Assembly (NCBI RefSeq): GCF_910594985.1
Contig: NZ_CAJVCE010000017.1
Location: 1 to 64,000 of the forward strand
DNA from: Paenibacillus allorhizosphaerae
Lineage (GTDB): Bacteria; Bacillota; Bacilli; Paenibacillales; NBRC-103111
Length of the DNA stretch: 64,000 bases
Direction: 5' to 3'
Every line of letters begins with the position of its first letter. Positions within the stretch are counted from its first letter, which is position 1. Shown here piece by piece: positions 26,093-34,458 of the stretch. The notes beneath the pieces were generated by a model that did not search any database, was not told the origin of the DNA, and was given only the letters and a program-made list of their open reading frames with translations. The position numbers and the translations under genes were made by a program.

Positions 26093-26196
26093 CAGCGGAA
26101 GACAGCATCCGATGAAAATGGGGACGCATCTGAGACTAGTCGCTTGATGCTTTGGAAAGAACTGCATCCTTCGAAAAATTTTAACAAGCTACTAAA

Positions 26197-26225
26197 AACA
26201 CCGACCATAGGGTCGGTGTTTTATT
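26197..26225. terminator. Bidirectional terminator
   Basis: A perfect 10-bp stem AACACCGACC/GGTCGGTGTT with loop ATAG, flanked by AAAAA on the left and TTTATT on the right. It separates the convergent GH43-like gene and the cupredoxin gene. Confidence 0.85.
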
Positions 26226-26249
26226 GCAGGCGGACATTTCGTCTCTTTA

Positions 26250-27134
26250 CTACTTTGAGACCTGAATTGAAGCGGTCATTCCAGCGTGCTTATGCCCCGG
26301 CAATGTGCATATAACTTGGTAATAGCCAGGCTTATCAAAGCTAACAACTAGACTACTTTTTTTACCGGGTGCCGCATGAATGTGAATGTTGGTTCCGACG
26401 ATTTCAAAGTCATGCTCTACTTGTCCTGCATTATCCAGAGTGATTTTAATTTTTTGATTTAGAACGATGTGTATGGAACCGGGATGAAATGAATATTCCA
26501 TTGCCCGAACAAGAAGCTCTGTGTCAGCACTTAGGTTTGCCTCATTTGCGGAATTCTCATGATCATGACCCAAATGATTGTGGGATTGATCGGCTGAAAG
26601 TCGGCTGGATTCTTTAAAAGGGCCCATTTGTGTCGACCCAAGAACAAGACCAACCACTAAAAACATGGAAAGTGGCTTGGATAATAAAAATGTTCTTTGC
26701 CTTAAAAGATCCGGCTTGATTTCCGATTGCAGCATTACAAAGAGGAGAAAGATGATCCCGCTGAAGAGTACGGATACGACCTTGACCGTGACCAAAGTGT
26801 ACGGAGATGGCATCATCACCGTGAGCATCGTTCCCATCATGCCGCCCATGATCCCGGATAATAATCCATCCAGTACAGCCATAAGACTGATAGGTCCCCC
26901 GATGAATGCCCCAACTACTCCACCAATCAGCATACTGATTACCGACGATTGGAAAAATTGCCCCGGGAGCCAAAGTGCAAGAATCGTTCCCATTGTTAAG
27001 CCTACAGCCATGCCCATTGTCATAGCCGCCATCATGCCAACCATACAAGTGAGTTGTTTTCGAAAGGCAAAGATAAACCCCGTAACCCAGAAAGTGAGAA
27101 TGCCGAATAAACTACTTATCAGAATGGTATACAT
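26250..27134 (-). CDS. Membrane protein with C-terminal cupredoxin domain
   Basis: 294 residues. The N-terminal ~170 residues form several Met/Gly-rich membrane segments (MVGMMAAMTMGMAVGLTMG, SGIMGGMMGTMLTVMM). A His-rich spacer (SHNHLGHDHENS) follows, then a cupredoxin fold. The type-1-like copper ligands are visible: H241 (VEHDFEI) and the C276-x4-H281-x4-M286 loop (CTLPGHKHAGM). It should bind copper on the outer face of the membrane. It is divergent from the MFS gene, with a CsoR-type G-tract sequence overlapping its ribosome binding site, so it is probably part of the copper regulon. Confidence 0.8.
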   Translation of the reverse strand: MYTILISSLFGILTFWVTGFIFAFRKQLTCMVGMMAAMTMGMAVGLTMGTILALWLPGQFFQSSVISMLIGGVVGAFIGGPISLMAVLDGLLSGIMGGMMGTMLTVMMPSPYTLVTVKVVSVLFSGIIFLLFVMLQSEIKPDLLRQRTFLLSKPLSMFLVVGLVLGSTQMGPFKESSRLSADQSHNHLGHDHENSANEANLSADTELLVRAMEYSFHPGSIHIVLNQKIKITLDNAGQVEHDFEIVGTNIHIHAAPGKKSSLVVSFDKPGYYQVICTLPGHKHAGMTASIQVSK

Positions 27135-27135
27135 A

Positions 27136-27156
27136 TACTATTCCCCCTAACCCTAT
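27136..27156 (-). promoter_or_regulatory. CsoR-type operator at the cupredoxin gene
   Basis: On the minus strand ATAGGGTTAGGGGGAATAGT runs up to the ATG. It has the same layout (ATAGGG, G-run, TATA-like) as the sites at 27271, 28955 and 29480. It overlaps the ribosome binding site. Confidence 0.5.
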
Positions 27157-27264
27157 ATTTAATGGATATGGCCTGGCCAACATTTTTATGTCAGAGGGGG
27201 ATAAAAAAGACCGGGAATTCTGAAAAAAATGACTAGGGATTTGTGGTTATATAAAAACAAAGTG

Positions 27265-27295
27265 TTGACAATAGGGTAGGGGGCTATACTATAAT
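27265..27295 (+). promoter_or_regulatory. Promoter with embedded CsoR-type operator, MFS gene
   Basis: TTGACA (27265-27270) is followed by ATAGGGTAGGGGGCTATAC (27271-27289) and a -10 region TATACTATAAT. The spacer is the G-tract sequence typical of CsoR sites (copZA-type TACCC...GGGTA), so bound repressor would block polymerase. A long leader follows, with inverted repeat TGGATCCC/GGGATCCA (27319-27326, 27376-27383) before the gene. Confidence 0.65.
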
Positions 27296-27415
27296 CAATA
27301 GCGAACTCCGGTAAATTGTGGATCCCAATAACCTCGTTTAGAGACGGCCGTCACGAACGTTATTATCGCATGATGGGGATCCATCGGAGGATTCTTATAA
27401 GCTGGAGGTTAAATC

Positions 27416-28861
27416 ATGTCTACGCAATCACAGGCTTTATCACAAGCCGATCCAAAACGTTGGAAAGCGTTGGCGTTGCTATGCCTTGCAAATTTTATGG
27501 TGATTATGGATACCTCAATTATTGGGGTAGCATTGCCTGCCATCAAAGAAGCGCTCGGCTATACACAGGAAAGCTTGCAATGGGTATTTAACGCGTATGT
27601 CATTTTCTTTGGAGGTTTGCTGTTGCTCGGAGGCCGATTATCGGATCTCTTTGGCCAGCGTAACATCTTTATGTGGGGATTCACCATCTTGACTTTAGCT
27701 TCATTGCTTGCGGGTCTTGCTTGGAATGATGGGGCGCTTAATGTTGGCCGGGCAGTACAGGGGTTCGGTTCCGCTTTAATTGCTCCATCGGCTTTAACGA
27801 TCGTCATGATGTTGTTTAGTGGTAATCCTAAGGAACTAGGCAAGGCCTTGGGTTTCTGGGGGGCTTCAGCAGCGGCTGGTGGATCTGCCGGAGTTTTTCT
27901 GGGAGGGGTCATTACCGAGTGGCTGAGCTGGAAATGGACTTTTCTAATTAATGTTCCAGTTGGTATTCTTGCTTTACTGTTAGCTCCGGTATTGTTGTCG
28001 AAAGGGATGCGCAGAAAAGGGAGCATTGACTTCGCGGGTGCCATCTTCGTAACAGCGGCTTTGGTATTGATTGTATACGGCATTGTAACTGCGGAACACA
28101 ATGGATGGGGATCACCATCCACTTTATGGACGATTATTTTGGGAGCTGTTCTTTTCATTCTATTCCTCATTATTCAGGCAGTTAAAAAAGAACCGCTTGT
28201 ACCGCTCCGAATATTTAGAGCACCGAACCTGGCTGCCGGAAATATCGCGCTCATTATGTTGTCCGGGGGATGGATACCGCTTTGGTATTTCCTTAATCTT
28301 TACATGCAGCAAGTCTTGAAGTTTTCCGCTTTCGCCGGCGGTGTTGCATTGCTTCCGATGACGATTCTCATAGCGATCTTCATGATGTTCATTACAGGTA
28401 AATTGATTGGAAGGTTCGGTATGAAGGCCAATTTGGTGATCGGTTTGATTGCTCTTGGGGTATCGATGCTACTATTCTCGGGAAATACGCCTGTAGACGG
28501 TACCTTTATCGCGAATGTGCTCCCGGCTTCGCTATTGGGTGCGCTAGGAATGTCACTGGCTTATATCCCGGCTACGATGGCAGCCATGTCAGGAGCTAAA
28601 CCGGAAGAGGCAGGTCTGGCATCCGGGCTTGCCAATACGAGCTATCAGATCGGTTCGGCTATTAGTTTGGCTATTATGGTTGCACTCGCAGCGAGGGCGA
28701 CAGCTTCCCAAACTGTGAATGATCCGTTAACAGCTCTCAATACTGGATTTCATCAAGCATTTTTCTGGTCCGGTATTGTCGCTTTTATAGGGGCGATTTT
28801 AGCGTTCTTATTTATCCGATCTCCTAGACCAGGGGATTCAAACAGTCCAACAGCTATGTAG
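27416..28861 (+). CDS. MFS drug/metabolite exporter, DHA2 (14-TM) family
   Basis: 481 residues, ATG with GGAGG 8 bases upstream. The N-terminal TM1 motif ANFMVIMDTSIIGVALPAI and the motif-A loop GGRLSDLFGQRNIFMWG are those of EmrB/QacA-type H+ antiporters. Length and hydrophobicity fit 14 membrane segments. Such proteins export lipophilic drugs or metabolites. Its placement behind a CsoR-type operator and among copper genes suggests that the exported compound is linked to copper stress, for example a chelator (inference). A weak hairpin (CTCCGGCCAA/TTGGCTGGAG, 28873-28901) follows the stop. Confidence 0.85.
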   Translation: MSTQSQALSQADPKRWKALALLCLANFMVIMDTSIIGVALPAIKEALGYTQESLQWVFNAYVIFFGGLLLLGGRLSDLFGQRNIFMWGFTILTLASLLAGLAWNDGALNVGRAVQGFGSALIAPSALTIVMMLFSGNPKELGKALGFWGASAAAGGSAGVFLGGVITEWLSWKWTFLINVPVGILALLLAPVLLSKGMRRKGSIDFAGAIFVTAALVLIVYGIVTAEHNGWGSPSTLWTIILGAVLFILFLIIQAVKKEPLVPLRIFRAPNLAAGNIALIMLSGGWIPLWYFLNLYMQQVLKFSAFAGGVALLPMTILIAIFMMFITGKLIGRFGMKANLVIGLIALGVSMLLFSGNTPVDGTFIANVLPASLLGALGMSLAYIPATMAAMSGAKPEEAGLASGLANTSYQIGSAISLAIMVALAARATASQTVNDPLTALNTGFHQAFFWSGIVAFIGAILAFLFIRSPRPGDSNSPTAM

Positions 28862-28951
28862 TTTCGATAGGTCTCCGGCCAAACCACCTGCTTGGCTGGA
28901 GGCTTCTGTTATATATTAACGACCTGAATATCACACGCCAACCGAATCTCA

Positions 28952-28980
28952 TTGTATAGGGGGTGGGAGTATAGTATAAT
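28952..28980 (+). promoter_or_regulatory. csoR: Promoter with CsoR-type operator before the first csoR
   Basis: TTGTAT and TATAAT (28975-28980) are separated by 17 bp. The spacer overlaps TATAGGGGGTGGGAGTATAG (28955-28974), which supports autoregulation by the CsoR encoded 23 bp downstream. Confidence 0.65.
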
Positions 28981-29002
28981 AGCTTGTAAAGGAGGCGGCT
29001 AT

Positions 29003-29353
29003 ATGAGCTTGGAGAAAGAAATGCTGAATCAAGGTAGTGAGCATGATTCGAGTTGCTGCACGCCTGATGGTTCTGAACGCAAAAGCCATCATTCTGATAA
29101 AGTAAAAAGCAGCTTGACCAGCCGCTTGAATCGAATTGAAGGACAGATACGCGGTATTAAAGGGTTAATTGAAAAGGATACGTATTGTGATGATGTGCTG
29201 AACCAGATTGCATCGGTCCAATCCGCTTTGAATGGAGTCGGAAAACTGTTGCTGGAGCATCATCTTAAAAGTTGTGTTATCGAGCGGATCCAAGAAGGGG
29301 ATACCGAGGTCTTGACGGAACTTATGACAACGATGAATAAATTGATAAAATAA
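29003..29353 (+). CDS. csoR: Copper-sensing repressor CsoR
   Basis: 116 residues from ATG 29003 (AAAGGAGG 7 bases upstream; longer frames lack a site). Core DUF156 helices: SRLNRIEGQIRGIKGLIEKD. The Cu(I) ligand set C62-x24-H87-x3-C91 is complete (YCDDVL...HHLKSC), as in authentic CsoR. The extra N-terminal tail (EHDSSCCTPDGS...KSHH) is rich in Cys and His and may add metal affinity. The operator overlaps its own promoter. It should release DNA when Cu(I) binds and control this island. Confidence 0.88.
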   Translation: MSLEKEMLNQGSEHDSSCCTPDGSERKSHHSDKVKSSLTSRLNRIEGQIRGIKGLIEKDTYCDDVLNQIASVQSALNGVGKLLLEHHLKSCVIERIQEGDTEVLTELMTTMNKLIK

Positions 29354-29408
29354 GAAAAATCAGATGTTTAACGCCTCCGGCTTATAAATTCTGATTCTAA
29401 AAGATGTG

Positions 29409-29432
29409 GCAGCTGTGTGCTGCTTTTTCTTT
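29409..29432 (+). terminator. Short terminator after csoR
   Basis: A 5-bp stem GCAGC/GCTGC with loop TGTGT is followed by TTTTTCTTTATT. The stem is weak but the T-run is good. Confidence 0.5.
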
Positions 29433-29440
29433 ATTCAAAA

Positions 29441-29462
29441 ATATAGGGTGCAGGGGTATCGT
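29441..29462 (+). promoter_or_regulatory. Additional CsoR-type sequence
   Basis: ATATAGGGTGCAGGGGTATC resembles the other G-tract operators and lies 18 bp upstream of the next promoter. It could be a second binding site for the csoR2-copZ-copA operon. Confidence 0.4.
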
Positions 29463-29470
29463 AAAAATCG

Positions 29471-29500
29471 TTGACTAATTATAGGGTAGTGGGGTATACT
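29471..29500 (+). promoter_or_regulatory. Promoter with CsoR-type operator for the copZ-copA operon
   Basis: TTGACT (29471-29476) and TATACT (29495-29500) are 18 bp apart, with TATAGGGTAGTGGGGTATA (29480-29498) between and overlapping the -10. Transcription should start about 12 bp before the ATG at 29519. Confidence 0.65.
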
Positions 29501-29518
29501 ACGAATGCAAGGAGATCG

Positions 29519-29857
29519 ATGGAAATGAATGCTAAGGAATCGATGAAATCATTTCCTGACCATCAAGAAACACAACTTAATCCGAAAGTAAAACTCGCAA
29601 TCCAGCTGAGATTAAATCGGATTGAGGGCCAGGTTCGCGGTGTACAGAGGCAAGTGGAACGAGATGAATTTTGCGATCAGATCTTAAACCAACTTGAAGC
29701 TATCCATTCCGCGCTAAATGCAGTAGGCATTTTGCTTCTGTCGAATCATTTGAAATCATACGCGACGAGATGTAGCTCAAGGAGTTATGAGTCCATTACA
29801 CAGGAAATGCTAAAAACACTGAACATTTTGATTAAAAGAAGGGATGACGAAAAATGA
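29519..29857 (+). CDS. CsoR/RcnR-family repressor with altered ligand set
   Basis: 112 residues from ATG 29519 (AAGGAG just upstream). The family core is intact: AIQLRLNRIEGQVRGVQRQVERDEFCDQIL. C52 and H77 occupy the first two CsoR ligand positions with the right 24-residue spacing. The third position is Tyr81 (HLKSY) instead of Cys, and the nearest Cys is C85. It may therefore sense another metal or bind copper differently. The stop overlaps the copZ start by 4 bp, so it leads the copper operon. Confidence 0.8.
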   Translation: MEMNAKESMKSFPDHQETQLNPKVKLAIQLRLNRIEGQVRGVQRQVERDEFCDQILNQLEAIHSALNAVGILLLSNHLKSYATRCSSRSYESITQEMLKTLNILIKRRDDEK

Positions 29858-30054
29858 AAAACATTACATTACAAGTTCAAGGTATGAGCTGCCAGCATTG
29901 CGTTAATTCCATTGAAGGGGCACTCAAAGAAATCAGAGCACAAGGCAAGGTCGATCTCAAGAACAATTCGGTGGATATATCGTATGACGAAAACCAAATT
30001 ACAATAGAACGCATCAAAGAAACCATCGAAGAGCAAGGCTACGACGTTTTGTAA
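29854..30054 (+). CDS. copZ: Copper chaperone CopZ
   Basis: 66 residues. A single heavy-metal-associated ferredoxin-like domain with the G-M-x-C-x-x-C motif GMSCQHC (Cys13 and Cys16), of standard length. It should hand Cu(I) to CopA, encoded 28 bp downstream. The start overlaps the preceding repressor gene (ATGA), so translation is coupled. Confidence 0.9.
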   Translation: MKNITLQVQGMSCQHCVNSIEGALKEIRAQGKVDLKNNSVDISYDENQITIERIKETIEEQGYDVL

Positions 30055-30082
30055 TTTCATTGATAACAAGGAGTGAACGATT

Positions 30083-32313
30083 GTGGAAACAACCGCTACG
30101 CAGGAATCCAAGCAAACGACTTTGCAAATCACGGGTATGACTTGTGCAGCTTGCGCTAACCGTATTGAGAAGGGACTTAGCAAGATGCCCGGTGTTACAA
30201 ACGCCTCTGTCAATTTTGCGATGGAAACGGCACGTGTCGAGTATTCTGCGGGTGAAGTCTCGATCGAGGATATGCAAAACAAAGTCAAGCAGCTTGGCTA
30301 TAAAGCGATCACGAATCAGGAAAATGAAGACGCTGGACACCATCGCGAACATGAAGTTCGGCTTCAAAAACGGAAATTACTCATTTCGGCGATTCTTTCA
30401 TTCCCACTTTTGTGGAGCATGGTAGCTCACTTTTCATTTACCTCATGGATCTACATGCCGGAAGTGCTTATGAATCCATGGTTCCAGCTTATCTTGGCCA
30501 CTCCGGTACAATTTTATGTCGGAAGACAGTTTTATGTAGGTGCTTATAAGGCACTTCGCAATGGCAGTGCAAACATGGACGTTTTGGTCTCACTTGGCAC
30601 CTCGGCCGCTTACTTCTACAGTTTATACCTAACGATCAATTGGGCCGTTCAGGGAGCTAGCGCCCATCATGGACCATCCTTGTACTATGAGACGAGTGCA
30701 ATTCTGATCACGCTGGTCATTTTAGGAAAACTGTTTGAATCGCTCGCCAAAGGCCGCACATCGGAAGCGATCAAATCTTTGATGGGCCTGCAAGCGAAAA
30801 CGGCTTTGGTTGTTCGTGACGGCCAGGAACTGACAATTCCATAGATGAAGTCATCGTAGGGGATATTGTACTGGTGCGTCCTGGAGATAAAGTGCCGGTG
30901 GATGGAGAAGTGCTCGAAGGCGTATCGTCAGTAGATGAATCGATGCTCACAGGCGAAAGTCTTCCTGTAGAGAAGAAAGCCGGCGACGCGGTCATCGGAG
31001 CCACGATCAACAAAAATGGTATGCTCCGGATAAAAGCAACGAAAGTCGGCAAGGAAACAGCACTTGCACAGATTATTAAAGTCGTGGAAGAAGCGCAGGG
31101 CTCCAAAGCACCGATTCAGCGGGTAGCTGACATCATCTCTGGCATATTTGTTCCTATTGTTGTTGGGATTGCGGTGGTAGCTTTCTTGGTATGGTACTTC
31201 TTTGTCACACCGGGTCAATTCGCCGAGGCTTTGGAAAAAGCGATTGCTATTCTCGTCATTGCTTGCCCTTGCGCACTCGGTTTGGCAACGCCGACCTCCA
31301 TCATGGCAGGATCCGGACGCGCAGCAGAACTCGGTATTTTGTTCAAAGGCGGAGAGCATCTGGAGCAAACGCACAAGATTGACGCGATCATTCTGGATAA
31401 GACTGGCACCGTCACAAAGGGGAAACCGGAGCTGACAGATGTTTTAGCAGAAGAAAACGAAACGGAATTCCTTCGACTCGTCGGCGCGGCGGAGAAAAAT
31501 TCGGAGCATCCGCTTGCGGAAGCGATCGTTGCGGGCATTCGGGAAAAAAATATCGAGCTGCCAGGTACGGAATCATTCGAGGCAATCCCGGGATTCGGAA
31601 TCAAAGCGGTGGTGGAAGGCAAACAACTGCTTATCGGTACACGCCGACTGATGGAAAAGTACGAAATAGAAGCGAAGCATGCTTATGAATTGATGGCTCG
31701 GTTGGAAGAATCAGGAAAGACAGCTATGCTTGTTGCGATCAATAACCGATATGCCGGAATGGTCGCCGTGGCGGATACGATTAAGGAAACCTCGAAGGCT
31801 GCGGTCAGCCGGCTGAAAGAAATGGGAATTCAGGTCATTATGATTACAGGAGATAATGAACGGACAGCCAAGGCGATTGCGGCTCAAGTCGGCATCGACC
31901 ATGTTCGCGCAGAAGTGCTTCCGGAAGGAAAAGCAGAAGAAGTGAAGAAGCTGCAAGCTCAAGGGAAAAAGGTGGCTATGGTTGGGGACGGTATCAATGA
32001 TGCACCTGCATTGGCGACGGCAGACATTGGCATGGCTATCGGTACCGGCACAGATGTGGCCATGGAAGCAGCAGATGTAACTCTCATGCGCGGCGACCTG
32101 GCAAGCATCCCGGATGCGATTTATATGAGCCGCAAAACGATGAGCAACATCAAGCAAAACTTGTTCTGGGCTCTTGGGTATAACACCCTCGGTATACCGA
32201 TTGCTGCAATTGGGTTGTTGGCACCATGGGTAGCAGGCGCGGCGATGGCATTAAGCTCTGTCTCCGTCGTTCTCAATGCACTTCGCCTGCAGCGTGTTAA
32301 AGTTCGCCACTAA
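30083..32313 (+). pseudogene. copA: Copper-exporting P1B-type ATPase CopA, broken by a frameshift
   Basis: The first frame (GTG 30083 to 30844) holds one metal-binding domain (GMTCAACA, Cys21/Cys24), the first membrane helices and the start of the actuator domain, ending ...GQELTIP-stop. The protein resumes at once in another frame: IDEVIVGDIVLVRPGDKVPVDG, TGES, the CPC ion-path motif (IACPCALGLATPTS), DKTGT phosphorylation site, SEHPLAEA and GDGINDAPAL, ending at 32313. Only about one base is missing, at 30838-30842. Everything else is intact, so this is a very recent mutation or a sequencing error. If real, the island has lost its efflux pump. Confidence 0.85.
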
Positions 32314-32350
32314 AAAAACGTTAGAAATTTAGAATGGAGAGTTTACCCAA

Positions 32351-33208
32351 ATGAACAACAAAATGATCCTGATTTCTAGTATTCTTGCCCTCAGTTTATT
32401 GTCCGCGTGCGGTAATGCAAATAAAAATGCGTCCGGCCATGAAGGCCATAATCAAGCAACTACCGGCGAGCAAGCCGGCAGTCACGGGGGTCACGCCAGT
32501 GATCAACAAATGCCCTCAGATAAGGTTAAAGCGACATTTGCCTTTGCTTCCGGAGGAGTGAAAGCAAACGAAAACAAAGAGCTGACCATACAAATTACAG
32601 ATAAGGACGGTAAATCGGTTAATGACTTTCAGGTTAATCATGAAAAATTGCTGCATCTCATCGTCGTGAACCGTGATCTTTCATTCTTTAACCACATCCA
32701 TCCCGACTACAAGGGAAACGGGAAGTTTACGATCAGTACTGCTTTTCCAACGGGCGGGGATTACAAATTGTTTGCGGATTTCATTCCAAAGGGCGGAACT
32801 AGCACAACGCTTAGCGAATGGGTAAAGGTGGAGGGCAAAGCCGGGGATCAAGCCGCTATTATTGCCGACTCCAAGCTTGTAAAAGATGTCGATGGCAAAG
32901 AAATTGAACTCGCTTTGAGCAGCACGAAATCATCTCAAGAAGTTACACTTACGTTTAATATTCTTGATGCGCAAACTAAGAAGGGGATTAACAACCTCGA
33001 ACCGTATTTGGGAGCTGTCGGACATGTCGTGATTTTATCGGCCGATGCGGAGCAATACATTCATGTTCATCCGCTTGATGAAAAGGCCACCGGCCCGAAA
33101 GCTCAATTTGCTACCTCTTTTCCAAAGAGCGGTACTTATAAAATATGGGGGCAATTTCAACACCAAGGAAAAGTGATTACCGTGCCTTTTGTAGTCGATA
33201 TTAAATGA
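32351..33208 (+). CDS. Copper-island lipoprotein, YtkA/FixH-like domains
   Basis: 285 residues, ATG with AATGGAGAG upstream. Lipobox LLSAC (Cys20), then a His/Gly-rich stretch (SGHEGHNQ...GSHGGHASDQQ) likely to bind metal. Two beta-sandwich segments follow; both contain H-rich strands (LLHLIVVNRDLSFFNHIHPDY; VGHVVILSADAEQYIHVHPL). Similar lipoproteins occur beside copA/copZ in other Firmicutes. A role as an extracytoplasmic copper buffer is inferred. It lies 37 bp after copA in the same orientation. Confidence 0.75.
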   Translation: MNNKMILISSILALSLLSACGNANKNASGHEGHNQATTGEQAGSHGGHASDQQMPSDKVKATFAFASGGVKANENKELTIQITDKDGKSVNDFQVNHEKLLHLIVVNRDLSFFNHIHPDYKGNGKFTISTAFPTGGDYKLFADFIPKGGTSTTLSEWVKVEGKAGDQAAIIADSKLVKDVDGKEIELALSSTKSSQEVTLTFNILDAQTKKGINNLEPYLGAVGHVVILSADAEQYIHVHPLDEKATGPKAQFATSFPKSGTYKIWGQFQHQGKVITVPFVVDIK

Positions 33209-33238
33209 TTTGGTACATTCGAATAGGGGTGGATGGTC

Positions 33239-33859
33239 ATGGGAGAAAAGATAAAGATCGCAATAAGCACGGCGATTCAAGCGGGGGGCAGCCTGTTCAC
33301 ACCGGAGCAGCTTGCAATAATCAGTAGGGTCGCAGGGGCGGATGCAAAAATTGAAATGACCACGTTCAAACAGCTCTATGTAGAAGTGCCGCTCGAACGG
33401 CGCGATACCATAAAGGAAAAACTTGAACGTTACGGCCTTGAAGTGTATCCAGCAGGGTTTGCGACCAAAAGCCTGATTGCCTGCAATTTCTGTAAAGGAG
33501 CCGAAGAGGCGGGTCTGGTAACGGCTCAAGTCCTAAATAAAGCTATAGCAGGCATTGAAACGCCCACGTCGCTTAAGATCGGCTATGCGGGTTGCGCATT
33601 AGGTACTAGCGAGCCGTTGCTTAAGGATATCGGCGTTGTGAAAATGCGTGATACATTTGACATCTACGTTGGCGGTGAACCGAAGGGTCTTAAAACTTCC
33701 TTTGCCAGACTACTCATATCGGGATTAACGGAAGACCGACTCGTTCCGGCCGTTACCGCCATTATCGATTACTATAAGGCACATGCGAAAGGCAAAGAAA
33801 AATTCAGTAAATTCGTGGATCGGGTTTCACTCGAACAGCTTCAGCACATTGCAGGTTAA
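33239..33859 (+). CDS. Half-size nitrite/sulfite-reductase-like Fe-S protein
   Basis: 206 residues; I chose ATG 33239 because GGGGTGG lies 6 bases upstream. It contains the ferredoxin-like half-domain (PEQLAIISRVAG...FKQLYVEVPLERRDTIKEKLE) followed by the 4Fe-4S/siroheme-type region, with Cys in SLIACNFCKGAEEAG and GYAGCALGTSEP. Full reductases have two such halves; this is only one, about a third of normal size. No siroheme or reductase partner genes are present. It is embedded in the copper operon, so a redox or metal-repair role is possible but unproven. Confidence 0.7.
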   Translation: MGEKIKIAISTAIQAGGSLFTPEQLAIISRVAGADAKIEMTTFKQLYVEVPLERRDTIKEKLERYGLEVYPAGFATKSLIACNFCKGAEEAGLVTAQVLNKAIAGIETPTSLKIGYAGCALGTSEPLLKDIGVVKMRDTFDIYVGGEPKGLKTSFARLLISGLTEDRLVPAVTAIIDYYKAHAKGKEKFSKFVDRVSLEQLQHIAG

Positions 33860-33887
33860 CAGATTTCTAATGAGAGGAGGTGAAACC

Positions 33888-34091
33888 ATGCAAGAAGCAA
33901 CCGTTAAAGTACAAGGCATGTCTTGCCGTTCTTGCGTTCGAACGATTGAAGGGGCTCTTGATTCGATCGGTGCTGAAGGCCGCGTTAACTTTGAGCAAGG
34001 CACGTTACACGTCCAGTATGACGAAGCGAAATTACAATTAGCCGACATAAAGAAAGTCATCCAAAACAAGGGATATGACGTTGTAGCATGA
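33888..34091 (+). CDS. Second CopZ-like heavy-metal chaperone
   Basis: 67 residues from ATG 33888 with an ideal AGGAGGTG site; the longer upstream frame overlaps the previous gene. Motif GMSCRSC (Cys12 and Cys15) in a single heavy-metal-associated domain, similar in layout to the copZ at 29854 (VQGMSC-x-x-C, ending KGYDV versus QGYDV). The pair probably arose by duplication. The Ser-Cys rather than His-Cys spacing may change metal affinity. Confidence 0.85.
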   Translation: MQEATVKVQGMSCRSCVRTIEGALDSIGAEGRVNFEQGTLHVQYDEAKLQLADIKKVIQNKGYDVVA

Positions 34092-34125
34092 GAGCATTCG
34101 AAGGTGAGCAGGGAGTGACTCTGGA

Positions 34126-34365
34126 ATGAGAGAACCCGTAAAAATTTATTCGATACCGACTTGCAGCGACTGCAATTATGCCAAACGCTACTTCAAAGAA
34201 CACGAGATTCCCTATATAGATTATAACTGTGAAGAGAACGTTAAGTATGCAGAGGAAGTCTGGAACTTGACGGGAAAACAAGTTGTTCCGACGATTGTGA
34301 TCGGAGAAAAGGTGTTTGTTGGTTTTGCGGAAAATCTAAATGAAATAAGTGAATTGTTAAAATAA
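34126..34365 (+). CDS. Glutaredoxin-like protein
   Basis: 79 residues, ATG with GGGAGTGA upstream. Thioredoxin fold with active site C-S-D-C (TCSDCNYAKRYFKE), cis-Pro segment QVVPTIVIG and C-terminal GFAENLNEISELL. This is the NrdH/YruB type of small glutaredoxin. As last gene of the copper operon it probably keeps the CxxC chaperones or cysteine ligands reduced (inference). Confidence 0.85.
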   Translation: MREPVKIYSIPTCSDCNYAKRYFKEHEIPYIDYNCEENVKYAEEVWNLTGKQVVPTIVIGEKVFVGFAENLNEISELLK

Positions 34366-34370
34366 ACATA

Positions 34371-34398
34371 AACCCGGTCAAATGGCCGGGTTAATCTT
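34371..34398 (+). terminator. Terminator of the copper operon
   Basis: A 7-bp stem AACCCGG (34371-34377) and CCGGGTT (34386-34392) is followed by AATCTTT, 6 bp after the glutaredoxin stop. Confidence 0.7.
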
Positions 34399-34458
34399 TA
34401 ATGTTTTTTGTTGGCTTTTTTGAGATGAGTGCAATTATATATTAGGGAGGATGCGTTC

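Noticed and set aside
30838..30845. Programmed frameshift in copA
   Set aside because: The E. coli copA case uses a slippery heptamer after the first metal-binding domain and yields a short chaperone. Here the site is in the actuator domain, has no slippery run, and separate copZ genes exist.
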